The notes beneath the pieces were generated by a model that was given only the letters and a program-made list of their open reading frames with translations, ran no database searches and was not told the origin of the DNA. Below, one piece after another: positions 1 to 11,816 of a stretch of 64,000 nucleotides of DNA (within the stretch, counting starts at the first letter, position 1; each line of letters starts with the position of its first letter). Source of the DNA: Protonemura montana. Taxonomy: Eukaryota; Arthropoda; Insecta; Plecoptera; Nemouridae. Both the position numbers and the translations under genes were made by a program. The stretch covers positions 16,295,701 through 16,359,700 of the forward strand of contig OX387607.1 in NCBI GenBank assembly GCA_947568835.1. The letters run 5' to 3'.

Positions 1-164
1 TCGCTGCATCCTTCGACGACCTTCATGACGACGTTCCAGTTGCCGTCCTCGTTGCTGCGGCCCTCCACGATGTTATCCTGAACCATGTTCGGCGCGGGCA
101 CAGCTAGCACACCGTTCACCACGACGACAGCGACCAAAAACTTCCACACACACGAGAATGCCAT
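1..164 (-). CDS. Gene 1: Osiris family protein, 5' end only
   Basis: The minus strand opens at an ATG at 164-162 and stays open to the window edge (54 codons). It begins MAFSCVWKFLVAVVVV and continues through NGVLAVPAP, a clear signal peptide of about 21 residues. A mature start with an E-D-G-N-W stretch follows, and the first cysteine of the expected two-cysteine segment lies in the context V-V-E-G-C. The layout parallels gene 2, which also starts with MAFS and has E-D-G-W ahead of its first cysteine, so the two look like neighbouring paralogues. The rest of the gene lies to the left of the window. Osiris proteins enter the secretory pathway; the biochemical activity of the family is not established. 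The family call rests on a short stretch plus cluster context. Confidence 0.75.
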   Translation of the reverse strand, partial: MAFSCVWKFLVAVVVVNGVLAVPAPNMVQDNIVEGRSNEDGNWNVVMKVVEGCS

Positions 165-296
165 CTCAAAAACTGAACGTAACTGTTTGAATAAAATTGA
201 AAACTCAATTCACCGACGTCTGATGCTGGTTTGTGTGATTACTTCTGTCTATGGAGGTGTACAGACAAGTGGTATATTGTTTTCAAGAGCGTCCCC

Positions 297-302
297 TATA
301 TA
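297..302 (-). promoter_or_regulatory. TATA box of gene 1
   Basis: On the minus strand the sequence reads ACATATATAGGGG, about 135 bases upstream of the gene 1 ATG. Transcription would start near 270. I see no perfect TCAGT initiator there, so the start site is inferred from spacing only. Confidence 0.5.
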
Positions 303-1163
303 TGTTGGCCCGGCCTAACCTCAATAACCTCAGACGCTCCTCCTCCTTATGGAGGCGCCGAAGATTATCCAATGGGCCGGGGCCCGCGCGCGGCGGCCTA
401 CGGGGATGACGCACCCATCCTACGCACTAACACATGAAGAAAGTCTAGCCGAGGAAATGGGAAGTGTGTGTGCGTCTTGGCTTGTTGAGAGTTGAGGACT
501 CTGGTGTCTGCCCGATGTCCGGTATTGACAGCTAGTCGATGGTATTGTGATTTTTGTGTATTTGTACACAGATTGAGTTTAAGACGATGTAATTGTAAAT
601 GGATTTCAATGCCAATACCGAACAATTGTTTCAAATATTCAACCGTAGGTCGCTATCCAAAGGATCTCAATATTAAAATTAGAATATTAGTTATTTCAAT
701 TAATATTTCCGATCCATTAGAACGTGGTCGATGATAGGTATTTCACGTTGCCGTGCAATGTTTTAACAAGGAATTTCTTCAGCTTCCAACGAGTAACGGA
801 ATCGCGCGAGTCGTAAATATAATTTATAATAACAAGGCTAAGCAAACAAATAATAACAATCTCTGAGTCTCTACGACGTGTCTATTCGAGACCGGATGAG
901 TAACAGTTCTCTGTGACGATGTCAGATCATTTATTCAAGATGGACACCGAAAAGGTCGGTTTGGTTCGTTTAAAGTGCATTTCAAAAATATCATATTTTC
1001 TGTTGTGAAAATTTGGACTTAATACCAAGGGAAATGCACAACTCGACAAACTTTTTCAGGAACAATTCATGTGGTTGTTTGAGTGTAAACAATTTCCTTC
1101 ACTTCTCTGATAGACTGTTGACACATTTCCAGCTTGAACCAACGGGAAGAAAATGTTGCCCAA
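303..1163. other. Intergenic, nothing recognised
   Basis: This stretch contains only short open frames without signal peptides, family motifs or splice-consistent neighbours. The 350-400 part is GC-rich. No RNA gene or repeat was recognised. Confidence 0.5.
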
Positions 1164-1885
1164 TACAGATAAATTCTAGCCCAAATACACCTCAATTCCA
1201 GCCCAAATATAGCTAAATTCCAGCCCAAATACATCTCAATTCTAGCCCAAATACAACTGAATTCTAGCCTGAATATAGCTCAATTCTAGCCCAAATACAC
1301 CTCGATTCCAGCCCAAATACAACTGAATTCTAGCCTGAATATAGCTCAATTCTAGCCCAAATACATCTCAATTCTAGCCCAAATACAACTGAATTCTAGC
1401 CTGAATATAGCTCAATTCTAGCCCAAATATATCTCAATTCCAGCCCAAATACATCTCAATTCTAGCCCAAATACAACTGAATTCTAGCCTGAATATAGCT
1501 CAATTCTAGCCCAAATATATCTCAATTCCAGCCCAAATACATCTCAATTCTAGCCCAAATACAACTGAATTCTAGCCCAAATACAACTGAATTCTAGCCT
1601 GAATATAGCTCAATTCTAGCCCAAATACATCTCAATTCTAGCCCAAATACAACTGAATTCTAGCCTGAATATAGCTCAATTCTAGCCCAAATATATCTCA
1701 ATTCCAGCCCAAATACATCTCAATTCTAGCCCAAATACAACTGAATTATAGCCTGAATATAGCTAAATTCTAGCCCTAATATAGCTAAATTCTAGCCCAA
1801 ATATAGCTTAATTCTAGCCCAAATACAACTGAATTCTAGCCTGAATATAGCTGAAATCTAGCCCAAATACAGCCCAATTCTAGCA
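1164..1885. repeat. Minisatellite, about 22-bp unit, with higher-order pattern
   Basis: Tandem units read like AATTCTAGCCCAAATACA plus CTC or ACTG. Variants (CCTGAATATAG, CCCAAATATAT, CCCAAATACAAC) recur in the same order several times, which shows that blocks of units were duplicated after the basic unit had diverged. There are about 33 units. The repeat lies downstream of gene 1's promoter and beyond gene 2's 3' end and shows no coding capacity. Confidence 0.9.
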
Positions 1886-2794
1886 CATAATAGAGGTGAA
1901 TTCCCGTCGAAACGGCTTGGGAGTGGGCAGCGAGTTTATAGCCACGCGTGTAACCGTGCTGTATGTGGAGTCGGATTCTGTTTGTAGGTTCCGAGTAGAG
2001 TTTGGAGGCTGCATCATCTGTGTCAGCATCCAAACAAAATCTCTAATGAATGAATCTTTTCGCAAAGACCGCACGTGAGACGAATCCACAAACCAGCCAC
2101 GACGAGCTTTCAAAGTGTTTGACTGAGTAAAGAATGAGACGTTTGTTGTGTGGTTTTATAATAATGATTTATTTAATTGTTAACATTAAATTACTTTACA
2201 GAAATAAATATGTGAAATAAATATTATAGTGAGTAGGTAACTGGTACAGAGTGCGGTGATGAGTAAGTGAAAAGGGTTTGCATTACGGAAGTCTATTAAA
2301 TATAACCGCCTTTGTTGGGCTTTAAGTCGACTTTGCTACTGAAGTTTCTTGCTAATTTAAATGAAACGTTCTGCAGAAAACCACGCGGGTGTGCTTTGAA
2401 ATGAATTTAGTTGGACACCGCAAAAATTTAAACCTAGGTATCGAGACCCACCATTCGCAACAAACATTTTTAACATTGCTATACCTGAGAACAATTCAGC
2501 TATTGGTACTGCAGAATTATGGTCATCTAGAATCTAAAACGCTCAGCTATTTTTCTTGGCCAAAATGGCAATTTCATCTTATCTTATTCAAAATGGGCTC
2601 AAATATTTTCGGGCTATTTTGTTTTTTTTTCCAGTTAGCTGTAGTTACCGGAGATATTTTGATAAGAACGCCCGAAATTAGTATGTGGACAAAAGATGAG
2701 CGCCCTTTCCCAATTCTGCAAATCCAGTTGAATCTGCACCTAGCGGTATTGCACATTTTGCCCAATGGACACACCTGACATTGAGTAGAATAAA
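1886..2794. other. Intergenic, 3' flank of gene 2
   Basis: No gene recognised. A minus-strand AATAAA (reverse complement of TTTATT near 2169) is a possible but distant polyadenylation signal for gene 2. The open frame at 2389-2778 (+) has no recognisable domain. Confidence 0.4.
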
Positions 2795-4528
2795 TCACTC
2801 AAACTTTAAGCGCTCAGGTTCTTGAGCTGCATACGCCAATTGATGAGCATCCTGAAAGCTCCTCTGGTAAGGACCTCCCCAACCAGAGGAAGACGAGGAG
2901 GATTGGTAAGCGGTCTCGGCGGGACCAGAGTAAGTGTGCGAGTGTCCATGTTCTGGACTCATCTTACTTCTGTACAGGAGGAACGCCCCGATTCCCAAAG
3001 CGATTTTCGCGAGAATCACGGCTTTGAGTGCGATTTTACCGACAAAAAGCAAGCCCAGCTTAGAGACCAGCGCGGTCAGGTATGCTTTGCCGGCCAACAA
3101 GAGCGGGATTATCCTTCTGAAGACTCTCCTCCGTAAGTTTCCTGAGTGACCAGGCCTGAGAACGGCCGGCACTCTCTGTCGGCCTGGAACAGGAAGTTGA
3201 TTTGCCGATTAGATTTGATATTTGAAGCTATTAAAAAAAAAAAAAAGTCTTGTTTACTTTTTTAAGTGTCATGAGCCTGCATCTTATTGCAAAACTTTAT
3301 AGAAATTATGCTGTATTTGCAAAATAATTTTACATGAGAAGGAAATTATCTTTAAAAGCGGTTATCTGCTTAAAAATGCAGTCCAGTGTTTCCATTTTTT
3401 TTGTGTAATTTTCCGAAGGTGTCTCGATTTTATAAAGATTTTCATGATTTTCACTCTAATTTTCTTTTAGGAAAATCGACGACATTAGACCAGTGCTACA
3501 GAGCCCTGTTATCAAAACAGTGCGTCGTTAAACGCTACATATAAATCCAAGAATAATCCGCAACATTTAGCCCGTCTTAGCGATATCCTTGGTACATCAA
3601 TATCAAAAGCGAGATGCTTGTGTTAGGCGCCGGAAATGCGTCTACCTTGAAAACAATTATGCAAATCATGTTAAATGAACCAAAGCGTGATGCACACTCA
3701 TTTTTTGCGCGGCTTTGTTTTCAGAACCCGGCTGGTGAACGCAATCTCAAGTTCTAGGTGAAAGTACCCGGCGTTGAAAGTAATCCTTTGCCTCGTTGGA
3801 TGACTCTACCTTTGCCATTGACCATGAGCTCGGGCGGATACGTTCTTTCAATTGATTCTCAATTAATCAACGAAATCGAAATCATCAATGAAACTTTTTA
3901 ATGTCATTGACTTTATTATTACCTAATAAACTACAGATTTTAACCAACAAAGACACTTATTTGCATTAGAGAAGGATTTTTACTGAGAAGCTACAAAATA
4001 CGTTTTTAGTAAAACTTGAAATGGTAAATCAATTCACTGACAAAGTTTTCATTGTATTTACACGTTTGGTTGTTTAAATAAAAGCTCCTTACCTTCTTCC
4101 AAAGATTCCTGCACTGACTCTGGCATCTTCAATTCCAAGTAATGCGTCTTGAAAAATCTCGACACTGACTCGGCGATCAGGTCCAGGATTCTGTAAGCTT
4201 TCCCATCTGGAGAAGTCTCAACATCGGACTCGATCTCGTTGTCAGTCATAGCTCTTCCCGACCGATCCACATTCCCAACCAACACAATACCGTCGTAGAT
4301 CTCAAAGTTCCCCATTCTTGAAGCTCTATCCAGATATCCAACCGCCTTGGCACCTAAACAAGCCACGACGTCCTGTTTATCACATTCACGGATCATTCTT
4401 GCAGCTGATGTCCAACCGTCTTCTTCTGGGACTTCCAAAACCTCATTACCCTCGACCAGAGGGGTGGGCGCTGCGAATACACAACCGATAAATAACACTG
4501 CGCTTAACACTGCTATAGAAAAAGCCAT
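2795..4528 (-). CDS. Gene 2: Osiris family protein (DUF1676), 2 exons, 274 aa
   Basis: Exon 1 is 4528-4093 and exon 2 is 3183-2795. The donor is GAAG/GTAAGG and the acceptor is CTGTTCCAG/GC, in phase 1, and the joined frame is 825 nt including the stop. Residues 1-19 form a signal peptide. The two-cysteine segment is C49-x7-C57 (ECDKQDVVACLG) and is followed by A-V-G-Y-L-D-R-A, the family's typical K-A-x-x-x-x-D-R-A pattern. A central domain ending in R-F-F-K-T-H-Y-L-E-L-K runs to about residue 140. Exon 2 opens GRQRVPAV, then has a basic patch and a long Leu/Ala/Lys hydrophobic stretch (about 170-212). The tail is Ser/Gly-rich and contains A-H-Q-L-A-Y-A-A-Q, the family's AQxLAY-like C-terminal motif. 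In insects such proteins are secretory or endosomal membrane proteins linked to cuticle and tracheal formation. The intron holds a fragment of the local SINE. Confidence 0.93.
3475..3550 (+). mobile_element. 3' fragment of the 5S-derived SINE in the gene 2 intron
   Basis: The stretch beginning GACATTAGACCAGTGCTACA and ending in GTGCGTCGTTAAACGCTAC matches the 3' ends of the full copies at about 58.0 and 61.6 kb. Only the tail is present, in antisense orientation to gene 2. Confidence 0.8.
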
Positions 4529-4617
4529 GATGATTGAAATATCTGCGAGATTTTATTTTGCTAATGTCTCTTTCGATGGTCACTGTCGAAGTGTGACTTA
4601 AAATTTGAAGGTACAGA

Positions 4618-4625
4618 GTATTTAT
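4618..4625 (-). promoter_or_regulatory. TATA-like box of gene 2
   Basis: The minus strand reads CGCATAAATACTC about 90 bases upstream of the ATG. About 30 bases downstream is AGTCACACT, a plausible initiator centred near 4594. Confidence 0.5.
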
Positions 4626-4788
4626 GCGATTATCAACCGCCCAGATTTGTGCACTGATTAGTTTAAATTTAGCTGGCGAATAATTGTGAAGCCAATAGGG
4701 TGTTAGGCGAAATTACTTGGTAAAACATGACATTGTGTTTGGTAAAGTGATAAGGAGTATATCAACATTTTTGTATTGGCTTCCTCAA

Positions 4789-4979
4789 TTAAGTGCATAT
4801 TACTTGAGTTCGGCCCACGTATTGCAATGGTTCCTTGATGGTACTTTTTGAAACGGGATCATTCTGAACGGGGAGAGATGATTCTAAGTCAGACATGCTA
4901 ATATCTGCAGACACGATTGTTGAAATGAAAAGTATGATGAAGACCAAGGTTAGTGTTGGTCTTAAGATGAATGAATCCT
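4789..4979 (-). other. Orphan exon-like open frame with Osiris-like stretch
   Basis: An open frame without its own ATG encodes a hydrophobic segment (TLTLVFIILFISTIVSAD) followed by M-S-D-L-E-S-S-L-P. That stretch resembles M-S-E-N-D-L-E-A-V-L-P in gene 4 and M-S-Q-E-D-L-E-N-S-L-P in gene 7. It ends near a possible donor (CAA/GTAATA). I could not connect it to any other exon in phase, so it may be a relic, an unlinked exon or chance. Confidence 0.2.
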
Positions 4980-4992
4980 CTTCAAGAGGCAA

Positions 4993-7900
4993 TCAAGCAC
5001 TTGTTTCGACTTTTCAGTTCCCTTTGTCTAGTTGAACCAGCCACAGATTATGTATTGATTTCATGCCGTTTAAAAAAACTAAAAGAAAGTTATAAAAGAA
5101 CGATTCTCGAACTAATCAACTTTTTGCGTCTGAAAGTAAATTCCAATATGAAAAATACCAGATGAAAATCACAAGCCTTATACATGTTAATCGCTTTTTT
5201 GTTCAGGTTCTAAAATCTGACAGGTATAATTTTGATCGGAATCACTTTCTTTTGATTGACAAGCAATCATCTCTGCAGAGAACCTAGCAGACGGGTTTGA
5301 ATTATTTCATTTGTGAACTAGATTCAGATAATGGCGAGAGAAGTACGCTAATGCCCGCAAGTAGGCGACATATGGGTCATTTGGATCGCTATGAAGATAA
5401 AGTCCTTCCACCCCAAGGGACAGACAATGCTCGGACATTCATTCTACTACTGACAGAAACACATTTCTTTTAAAACCTCTTGAATTCAAGAGAAGATTAA
5501 AGTTATTTGATCAAAATCGATGCATTGACTTGTACTAGGTTTGGGACAAATCGAAAAGTACCAAAACACAACTTGACCAAAGTTGCTAAAAGCAAAAGTG
5601 ACTTTTGGGACCATTTTTATTCCGGTGCTATACCGGTGCCATTTGAAAACCCTTGATAAACAAGCGACTCAAAAGGTTAAAACGCTTAACGTCTAGAATT
5701 CCTTGCTATGCATTGACATGCATTAGAAAGCAGACTTCGAATCTAATCTCCCATCCTCTGAGGTGACATAAAATTACAGATGTCTGCATAAACTTGCATG
5801 ACAATGGCATCGCTCGGTGTCGAACATGATTGGCATGTACCTAGCGAGACTCTCCCATCCCATCGCGTCGTAGTGTCTTACTTTTCAAGATCTATGCCAG
5901 GTCGAGTCGATACCTGGCTGCTGCCTGAGATTATTTCACTTTGCACACGAAATCAATAACGGCCATGTTTGGTGTCAATGGGTTCGACGTGTTTGCTCGG
6001 CTAATTAGTGAATTGTGATAATATTATTTCTCCTTTGTGCAATGTGTACCTAACCTGTTTACAAATGAGATATTGTAGTTTGTGCAGTCGATGCCCATGG
6101 ACGGATACGTGTGGCTATGTTTAGAGCGAAGGACCGCCGGGAAAATGGGATCAGAATTTTTTTTGAGGAAAAACCTATTCAGAAAAATCCAGAAAAGTAT
6201 TTCGATTTGGTCAGATTTCTTGCTATAGTGCATAATTGTGTTCTTTTTTAATTTTATTTTCAAATGAGAAATCTTCTTCGAAATTGCCTGTAACTCGTGG
6301 GAATCTAAAAAAGCTACATCTTTGATAGTTTTGGCTAGCCTGCTAAAATAGCACAGAAGTGAAAAAACGCCTAAGAATTTTTTTCAAAACATATCTCTGC
6401 GATTCCATATCTCACTTAAAAATCTACATGAAATGCATCATGCAAATTCCTCCTTTTCAGGTCACCGGAGGTTATTTCGGCTTAGCAAAGGGCAGGTGTC
6501 GTGGTCGATTATTGTTACACCTATGTGTAAAAACACAATAGACAAAATGCGTGTCCTAGATTCACCATCGGGGTGTAGTCGAGAATCTTATCCACGCTTG
6601 AGTGAGGTTAGGAAGTCACCAGACCCAATCACCATCATGCTATCGGAATGCGCCCGAAGACTTAACAATAATTACAAACATTTCTTACACATATCATCGT
6701 TTTTTATACACGCACGGGTTCCTGGTAACGTAACGGTATCGATTGAAAAAAAAAAGTCAACGAAAAAATATCGGTTTAATTGGTTTTACATAAAAGAATC
6801 TGGTCAAGTTTTTCTCTCAAGAGTTAAAAAAAAAAAAAAGTGTTTATATTTGGTGCAAGGTCGTCTGGCTGAGACCAACTCAAAATGGTAGGTCATAGAC
6901 GATTGTTAAGCCGGGTTATTACAAAGATGTATTACAAAGATGCATTAAATTCTTGTTAAAATTATAGCTACAATATTCAACACCTTCGAGCTTGTGAAGT
7001 TCATGTAGGTACACATTTACTATACTTTATACAATTTTACAGCACGTTCATCATTATAACACGTCATGCTGTGGTTTTTTTCAGGATAAGGTCATAGGTT
7101 AGGTTGCTAACCAAGGGTCTTGACTTTGAATCGTTCTTGACTGCCAAAAAGAACACCGTTTATTTTGCGATTTGCAACCACAATAAATAATACCTTCCTC
7201 TAACTCCGTAATTGTACTCAAGATTTGGTAGGACCACGTTAGTGTTTCGCCGTGCAGGTAACAGTTCTATTGGGAACCAGACAAAATCATTGAAAAACAC
7301 AACCCACATTTAACCTAAAAACACAAGCACCGAACAGAACTCCGAGAAAGCTTACAGATCTACATCCTTTTTGGTCGTCCCTGAAACTTCTAGCATATGA
7401 TTAAAGCAGAGATGATAAAATCTCATGTCCAAAGATTATTGTCTCTAATTCTAACGGTACAGCATCAGTTGATGATCACGGACAGGACCGTGATGATGAT
7501 GATGATGATGATGATGACCACAGATCGAACCCACCAGTTTACTAGAATGAATTTTTGTCTAATTGTAGCCGGGGTGCAGACTGGAAGTACGGCACACCTC
7601 GTAGTTCGGCACTGTAAACATAAACTAACATAACAACATCTGTAATGGCACATTTACAAAAGGTACAAATTTGTCAGCATGCCTCAAGAACTTAAAATAA
7701 CAATGTATCTTATTTATCATCATTTTGGGTCAACCATTTCCAAACCGCGTGCCATAAAGTTGGCCAAATTTTACAAATCACTTGCGTGGGTTTCGATTTC
7801 GATTACTAACGCAGATAGTTTGAACCAAAAAAAGGCATAGCGGCTATTTAAAAAACGCCGATCAATTATATTTAAGTGCTGGAACATAGGTAAGCACATA

Positions 7901-9018
7901 GAAAAGCAAGTGCTAGACCGCGAGCATGGACAGTTATAAATCTATGTACCTGGCTAATTGAATTATCGTCTTGGCAATATAGAAGCCAACGAAAGTTCGA
8001 CCAACTGACCAGTTTACGGTGTCTAATAAATCAGACACGATCTGTGCAGAGTTACCATGTGGCTCATACACGTGTGGTCAGACTATGATCACAAGTTCCT
8101 GTAGCCACTTAGAATGTGCCGTATACCCTCATATCCCAAAACCCGTGGGAATCAAAGGGGAGACTTGCGTTTCGTGCCAACAAATTGGGACATCGCAGTC
8201 CCAAAGGTACCATGTTTTCCCTTGGAAAGCTTGCCGGCAAGACAGAGAGACGAAAAAACAAAGAAAATATTCCGTTTTCCCTGTGTTAGGATATCTTCAA
8301 TCCCGGAAGATATTTTCTAGCATTCTAGCATTTGAAGTATAAAGATGAAAATATGTTTTATTTGATTTCAGTTTACTGGAGGCCACTAAACACCATTCGC
8401 TGTTGACTTAGGTAAGTCACGATAGAAAATCGGCCGTATTTCATGTTTAAAAAAAAAACCGTTACAAAAAAGACCATTGTAAATAAAGCCCACAAATGAA
8501 GCAAACAGTAAAACGATTCCAGTTTAATATCAGTGACTTTGATCGCCGGTAAAGAGATGTAGAAAATAATTCTGTTCCGGTTCTACCGATGTCATTGGTC
8601 TACGCATGACGCACTTGAAGTTCTCGAAGGTATCGCACGAACAGGATCTTGTTTGACATCCGACACTTCCTATAGGAGAGAGTGCAATGCATTACAAACG
8701 CCTCTGAATGAGAGTGAGAAGCGTTAGACTGTGCGTACGTCCGTTCGCTGCCTTGACCCAAAGAAGTGACAATCGAGTTCAAGCCTGAGCGAGGCGAGGC
8801 GAGAAGAGAGGACGATGACCACTAGAATAAGTACTCGGTGTTAGCGTTAGTAACTTCATGTACTTTCGCTTGATTGCCGGCTTGTACGGATTTAATGAGG
8901 TGTACACCGAACGTGCTTTAATGTTCTGAACAGGGTAAGGTTGGGTGCATATCGGGTGAACATTGGATGAACCTTGATAAGGACCAAAAGACATTGGTAC
9001 ACAACTTTGGTAATAATG
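4993..9018. other. Intergenic, no gene recognised
   Basis: AT-rich DNA between gene 2 and the first family A element. It contains a short ATG/GAT trinucleotide run at 7492-7517 and scattered A or T runs. The open frames (for example 6433-6891 and 8019-8342, +) show no signal peptide, domain or splice partner. Confidence 0.5.
7492..7517. repeat. Trinucleotide microsatellite (TGA/ATG)n
   Basis: Uninterrupted GATGATGATGATGATGATG run. Confidence 0.9.
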
Positions 9019-9172
9019 GTTTTTAGACTCATGTCTACTTGATTTATCCTTAGCACTAGTTTTAAGAAAAACTATTTCAACTGGGTTTTAAATGCTAAGT
9101 AAAGGGCTACTAAATTTCGAAATTTAGTAGCCCTTTACTTAGCATTCAAAACCCAGTTCAAATAGTTTTTCT
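9019..9172. mobile_element. Family A inverted-repeat element
   Basis: Starts GTTTTTAGACTCATGTCTAC. An inner arm (ACTATTTCAACTGGGTTTTA ... TAAGTAAAGGGC) is followed at once by its inverted copy (GCCCTTTACTTAGCATTCAA), so the copy folds into a near-perfect hairpin. No coding capacity. Confidence 0.8.
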
Positions 9173-10997
9173 TATAACTTTGGTAATATATTTATTATAT
9201 TTATTTTATTATATTGTGAAAGAAATCAAGAATTTCAATCTTTGTAGGCTGTAAATTTCCGAAAAGAAATTCCTAAAAAGAGATACCAAAAAGTATCATT
9301 ACTCATTTGATAAGAAAGCATTTTAAAATACAAAATTGTGTCAATTTGAAGCGTACCTACGAACGTCTGGACAAGGTTTATAAATACAATTATAATTTCC
9401 ATAAGTATGTTGATAAGTATTTTGATGAAGTGGTTTGAAATCGACTTGTGACGGTAGTTCGTTCATGAGATGCTATTAAACGTCAATTGGTGAACCTGTT
9501 TCTGATGACGGTGAAATGAGGCATCAAAGCAAAACTTGTTATTTATGTTCTGGTAAACGCTCTCAACGTTGCCCAAGTCACTTGAATTTACCTCGATTTT
9601 AAGTCAAAACATGTAGTTGCGTTCAGAGCAAAAACATATAAAACAAATCTTTCCAGTTCAGTGCACCTGGGCTCTTCAAACATTTCAATGTGAATTTCAT
9701 TTTTAAAATTATCTGATTTGAACACATCAATATTTTGAGATGTAGATCCAGAGATCGCCGTGGAACTTTCTCTCCTATTCAGGAATAGGGATCGTGGTTT
9801 CAAATATCGTGGGACCACAAATCACTTGGCATGGATCAACTTTTGCTTACTTATTTTCACATTCGAAGCCACATATGGTCAGAGGCTTTTGTGAACCAAT
9901 AAAAATCAAACAATTAAATTCACAATTAAGAAAATATGATGCTATCCTGAGCGGTGGAGACGCCGCGTTCGATCGATTATGCAATCGATAAGTCACCGAT
10001 GCACTCGGAAGTCTGCGATTATCGATATCGAAGAATCGATAGCCCAAGGATTGTATTCTTAAATCGCAACGCACCACTCAGAAGCTGTGGTCATCTCGGA
10101 GATCCATAGACTGGCGGTCAACTCTGTAATCTCAGAGACAACACGTTGTGCCAAGAAAAGTTAAAATATTAACTGAACGCCTTCTGGCCACAAGCTCAGT
10201 TAAAATGACCTTCAAAGTCCTTGGAAATATTCACAACTGAAGACGCCATCTCGTCCCCATGGCACTGGATTACACAAGCTGTGTATTCTTTTACTGCCCA
10301 AATCAACACGCATCTTCTAATTCTAACCCAAACAAATCAGCACGATAATGTAATTAAATAGCAATCTATATTTCAATCTTTATGAATAAAATATTTAAAA
10401 TATTGGCACGATCGGCAAATGGGTAAATAAATGGAACGCCTGGTTACAAGGCATTAAACATTAAAGCAACATTCTTTAAAAAGCTGTTGTCTTCTATTTG
10501 GGCTCTTGGAAGATATGTGACCGACGTTGAACAACGCAATAAACGGTACCTCCATCTAGGAAGAGGCGCGATGTAGCTTATGATACAACGCACTATGATT
10601 AGGAAATGCGTGAGCCTCGGAAATACCTTGACAGTGACTCCATGGGTTGGGGGTCACGTTTGGACCGCTGGGAGCAGTGTGTACTGTTCCTATACCAAGG
10701 ACCTGTAATCTTAACACAGATACTCTGGAGGTAGCTGAAGATTATTACTGTATTCTGACTTTAACAATATTATTACACCTGGACAGTGTTTTTATTTGTA
10801 CTTATTGATTTTAGCTTTTGATATAAATTATTGATGGACCAAACAAATGCGGCACTAAAAGAATTTCTAAGTAATTCACATATTAAATTAATTTATAAAT
10901 ACATTTTATTAATTTAAATTTCAACAGGTATTTACACAAAAATATATATGCAACTTTTTAGCATCAAAGCAAATGAAGATCGAAAAATAAACAGGCA
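9173..10997. other. Intergenic, no gene recognised
   Basis: AT-rich DNA. Near 9963-10050 there are several short ATCGAT-type palindromes. The open frames at 9588-9818 and 9847-10077 (-) lack any family signature. Confidence 0.45.
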
Positions 10998-11425
10998 GTT
11001 TTAACAAAAACTATTTCAACTGGGTTTTGAATGCTAAGTGAAGAACGAATCAATTTCCCAACGTTTTGTAACTTGTACCTGTTACTTTATCCATACACAT
11101 AATTGTTTAGTTGGTAAAAACGCCAATTTGTTCGGGAATTTTATTTCAGAAAATACAAAATACATTAGTTTTTAAGTTATTGACCCTGATTATTTTATTT
11201 AGATGCATTTAGGAAGCTTGAACTTGGTAATTGTTATAATTTTTTGTGGTTCTTTTGTTATTGGAAAATTGTCAGGACTGCTCTTACCCTTGATAAAGTA
11301 ACAGGTACAAGTTACGAAACGTTGGGAAATTTAGTTGTTCTTCACTTAGCATTCAAAACCCAGTTGAAATAGTTTTTGTTAAAACTAGTGCTAAGTTTAC
11401 ATCAAGTAGACATGAGTCTAAAAAC
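10998..11425. mobile_element. Family A inverted-repeat element, long form
   Basis: The left arm TTAACAAAAACTATTTCAAC and right arm GTTGAAATAGTTTTTGTTAA enclose an internal region. That region contains AACGTTTTGTAACTTGTACC and its inverted counterpart GGTACAAGTTACGAAACGTT. The right end is CATGAGTCTAAAAAC. The same internal segment recurs at 13.7, 26.4, 37.4 and 45.5 kb. Confidence 0.8.
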
Positions 11426-11765
11426 AATCATAAACAGACAGTTATAAAGTATTTCTAGTCAACATGAAATTCTCTGCGGGTTAACGTGAACATTACAACA
11501 ATACGTTCATGTAACATAATACAATAATTACTCTAATTACACAATCAACTGCATATAATTGCACGCGCGCAATACTGGCTTGACGAAGAGATCAACTGAA
11601 ACAAGTACCGTCCAATTACTCTCATTAACCCAACTAATTATCGCTAAAATCTCGGCATAACGGTAAACACTGCGATTCAAAAATAGTTAAAAAATGATTG
11701 ATGAAGTGATTAGACCTCACTGTAATGTGCCAGCCAGGTCGGGGTCACAGGGCAGGAACAGCCAG

Positions 11766-11816
11766 GTTAGGTTAGTTCTGGGCACCGCCAGGTTAGGTTA
11801 GTTCTGGGCACCGCCA
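11766..11816. repeat. 26-bp tandem duplication over the gene 3 stop codon
   Basis: The minus-strand unit GGCGGTGCCCAGAACTAACC plus TAACCT occurs twice. The inner copy encodes the last codons (G-G-A-Q-N-stop) of gene 3 and the outer copy lies in the 3' UTR. Confidence 0.8.

Noticed and set aside
6433-6891. 152-codon open frame on the plus strand
   Set aside because: No domain, signal peptide or splice partner; it runs through A-rich low-complexity sequence.
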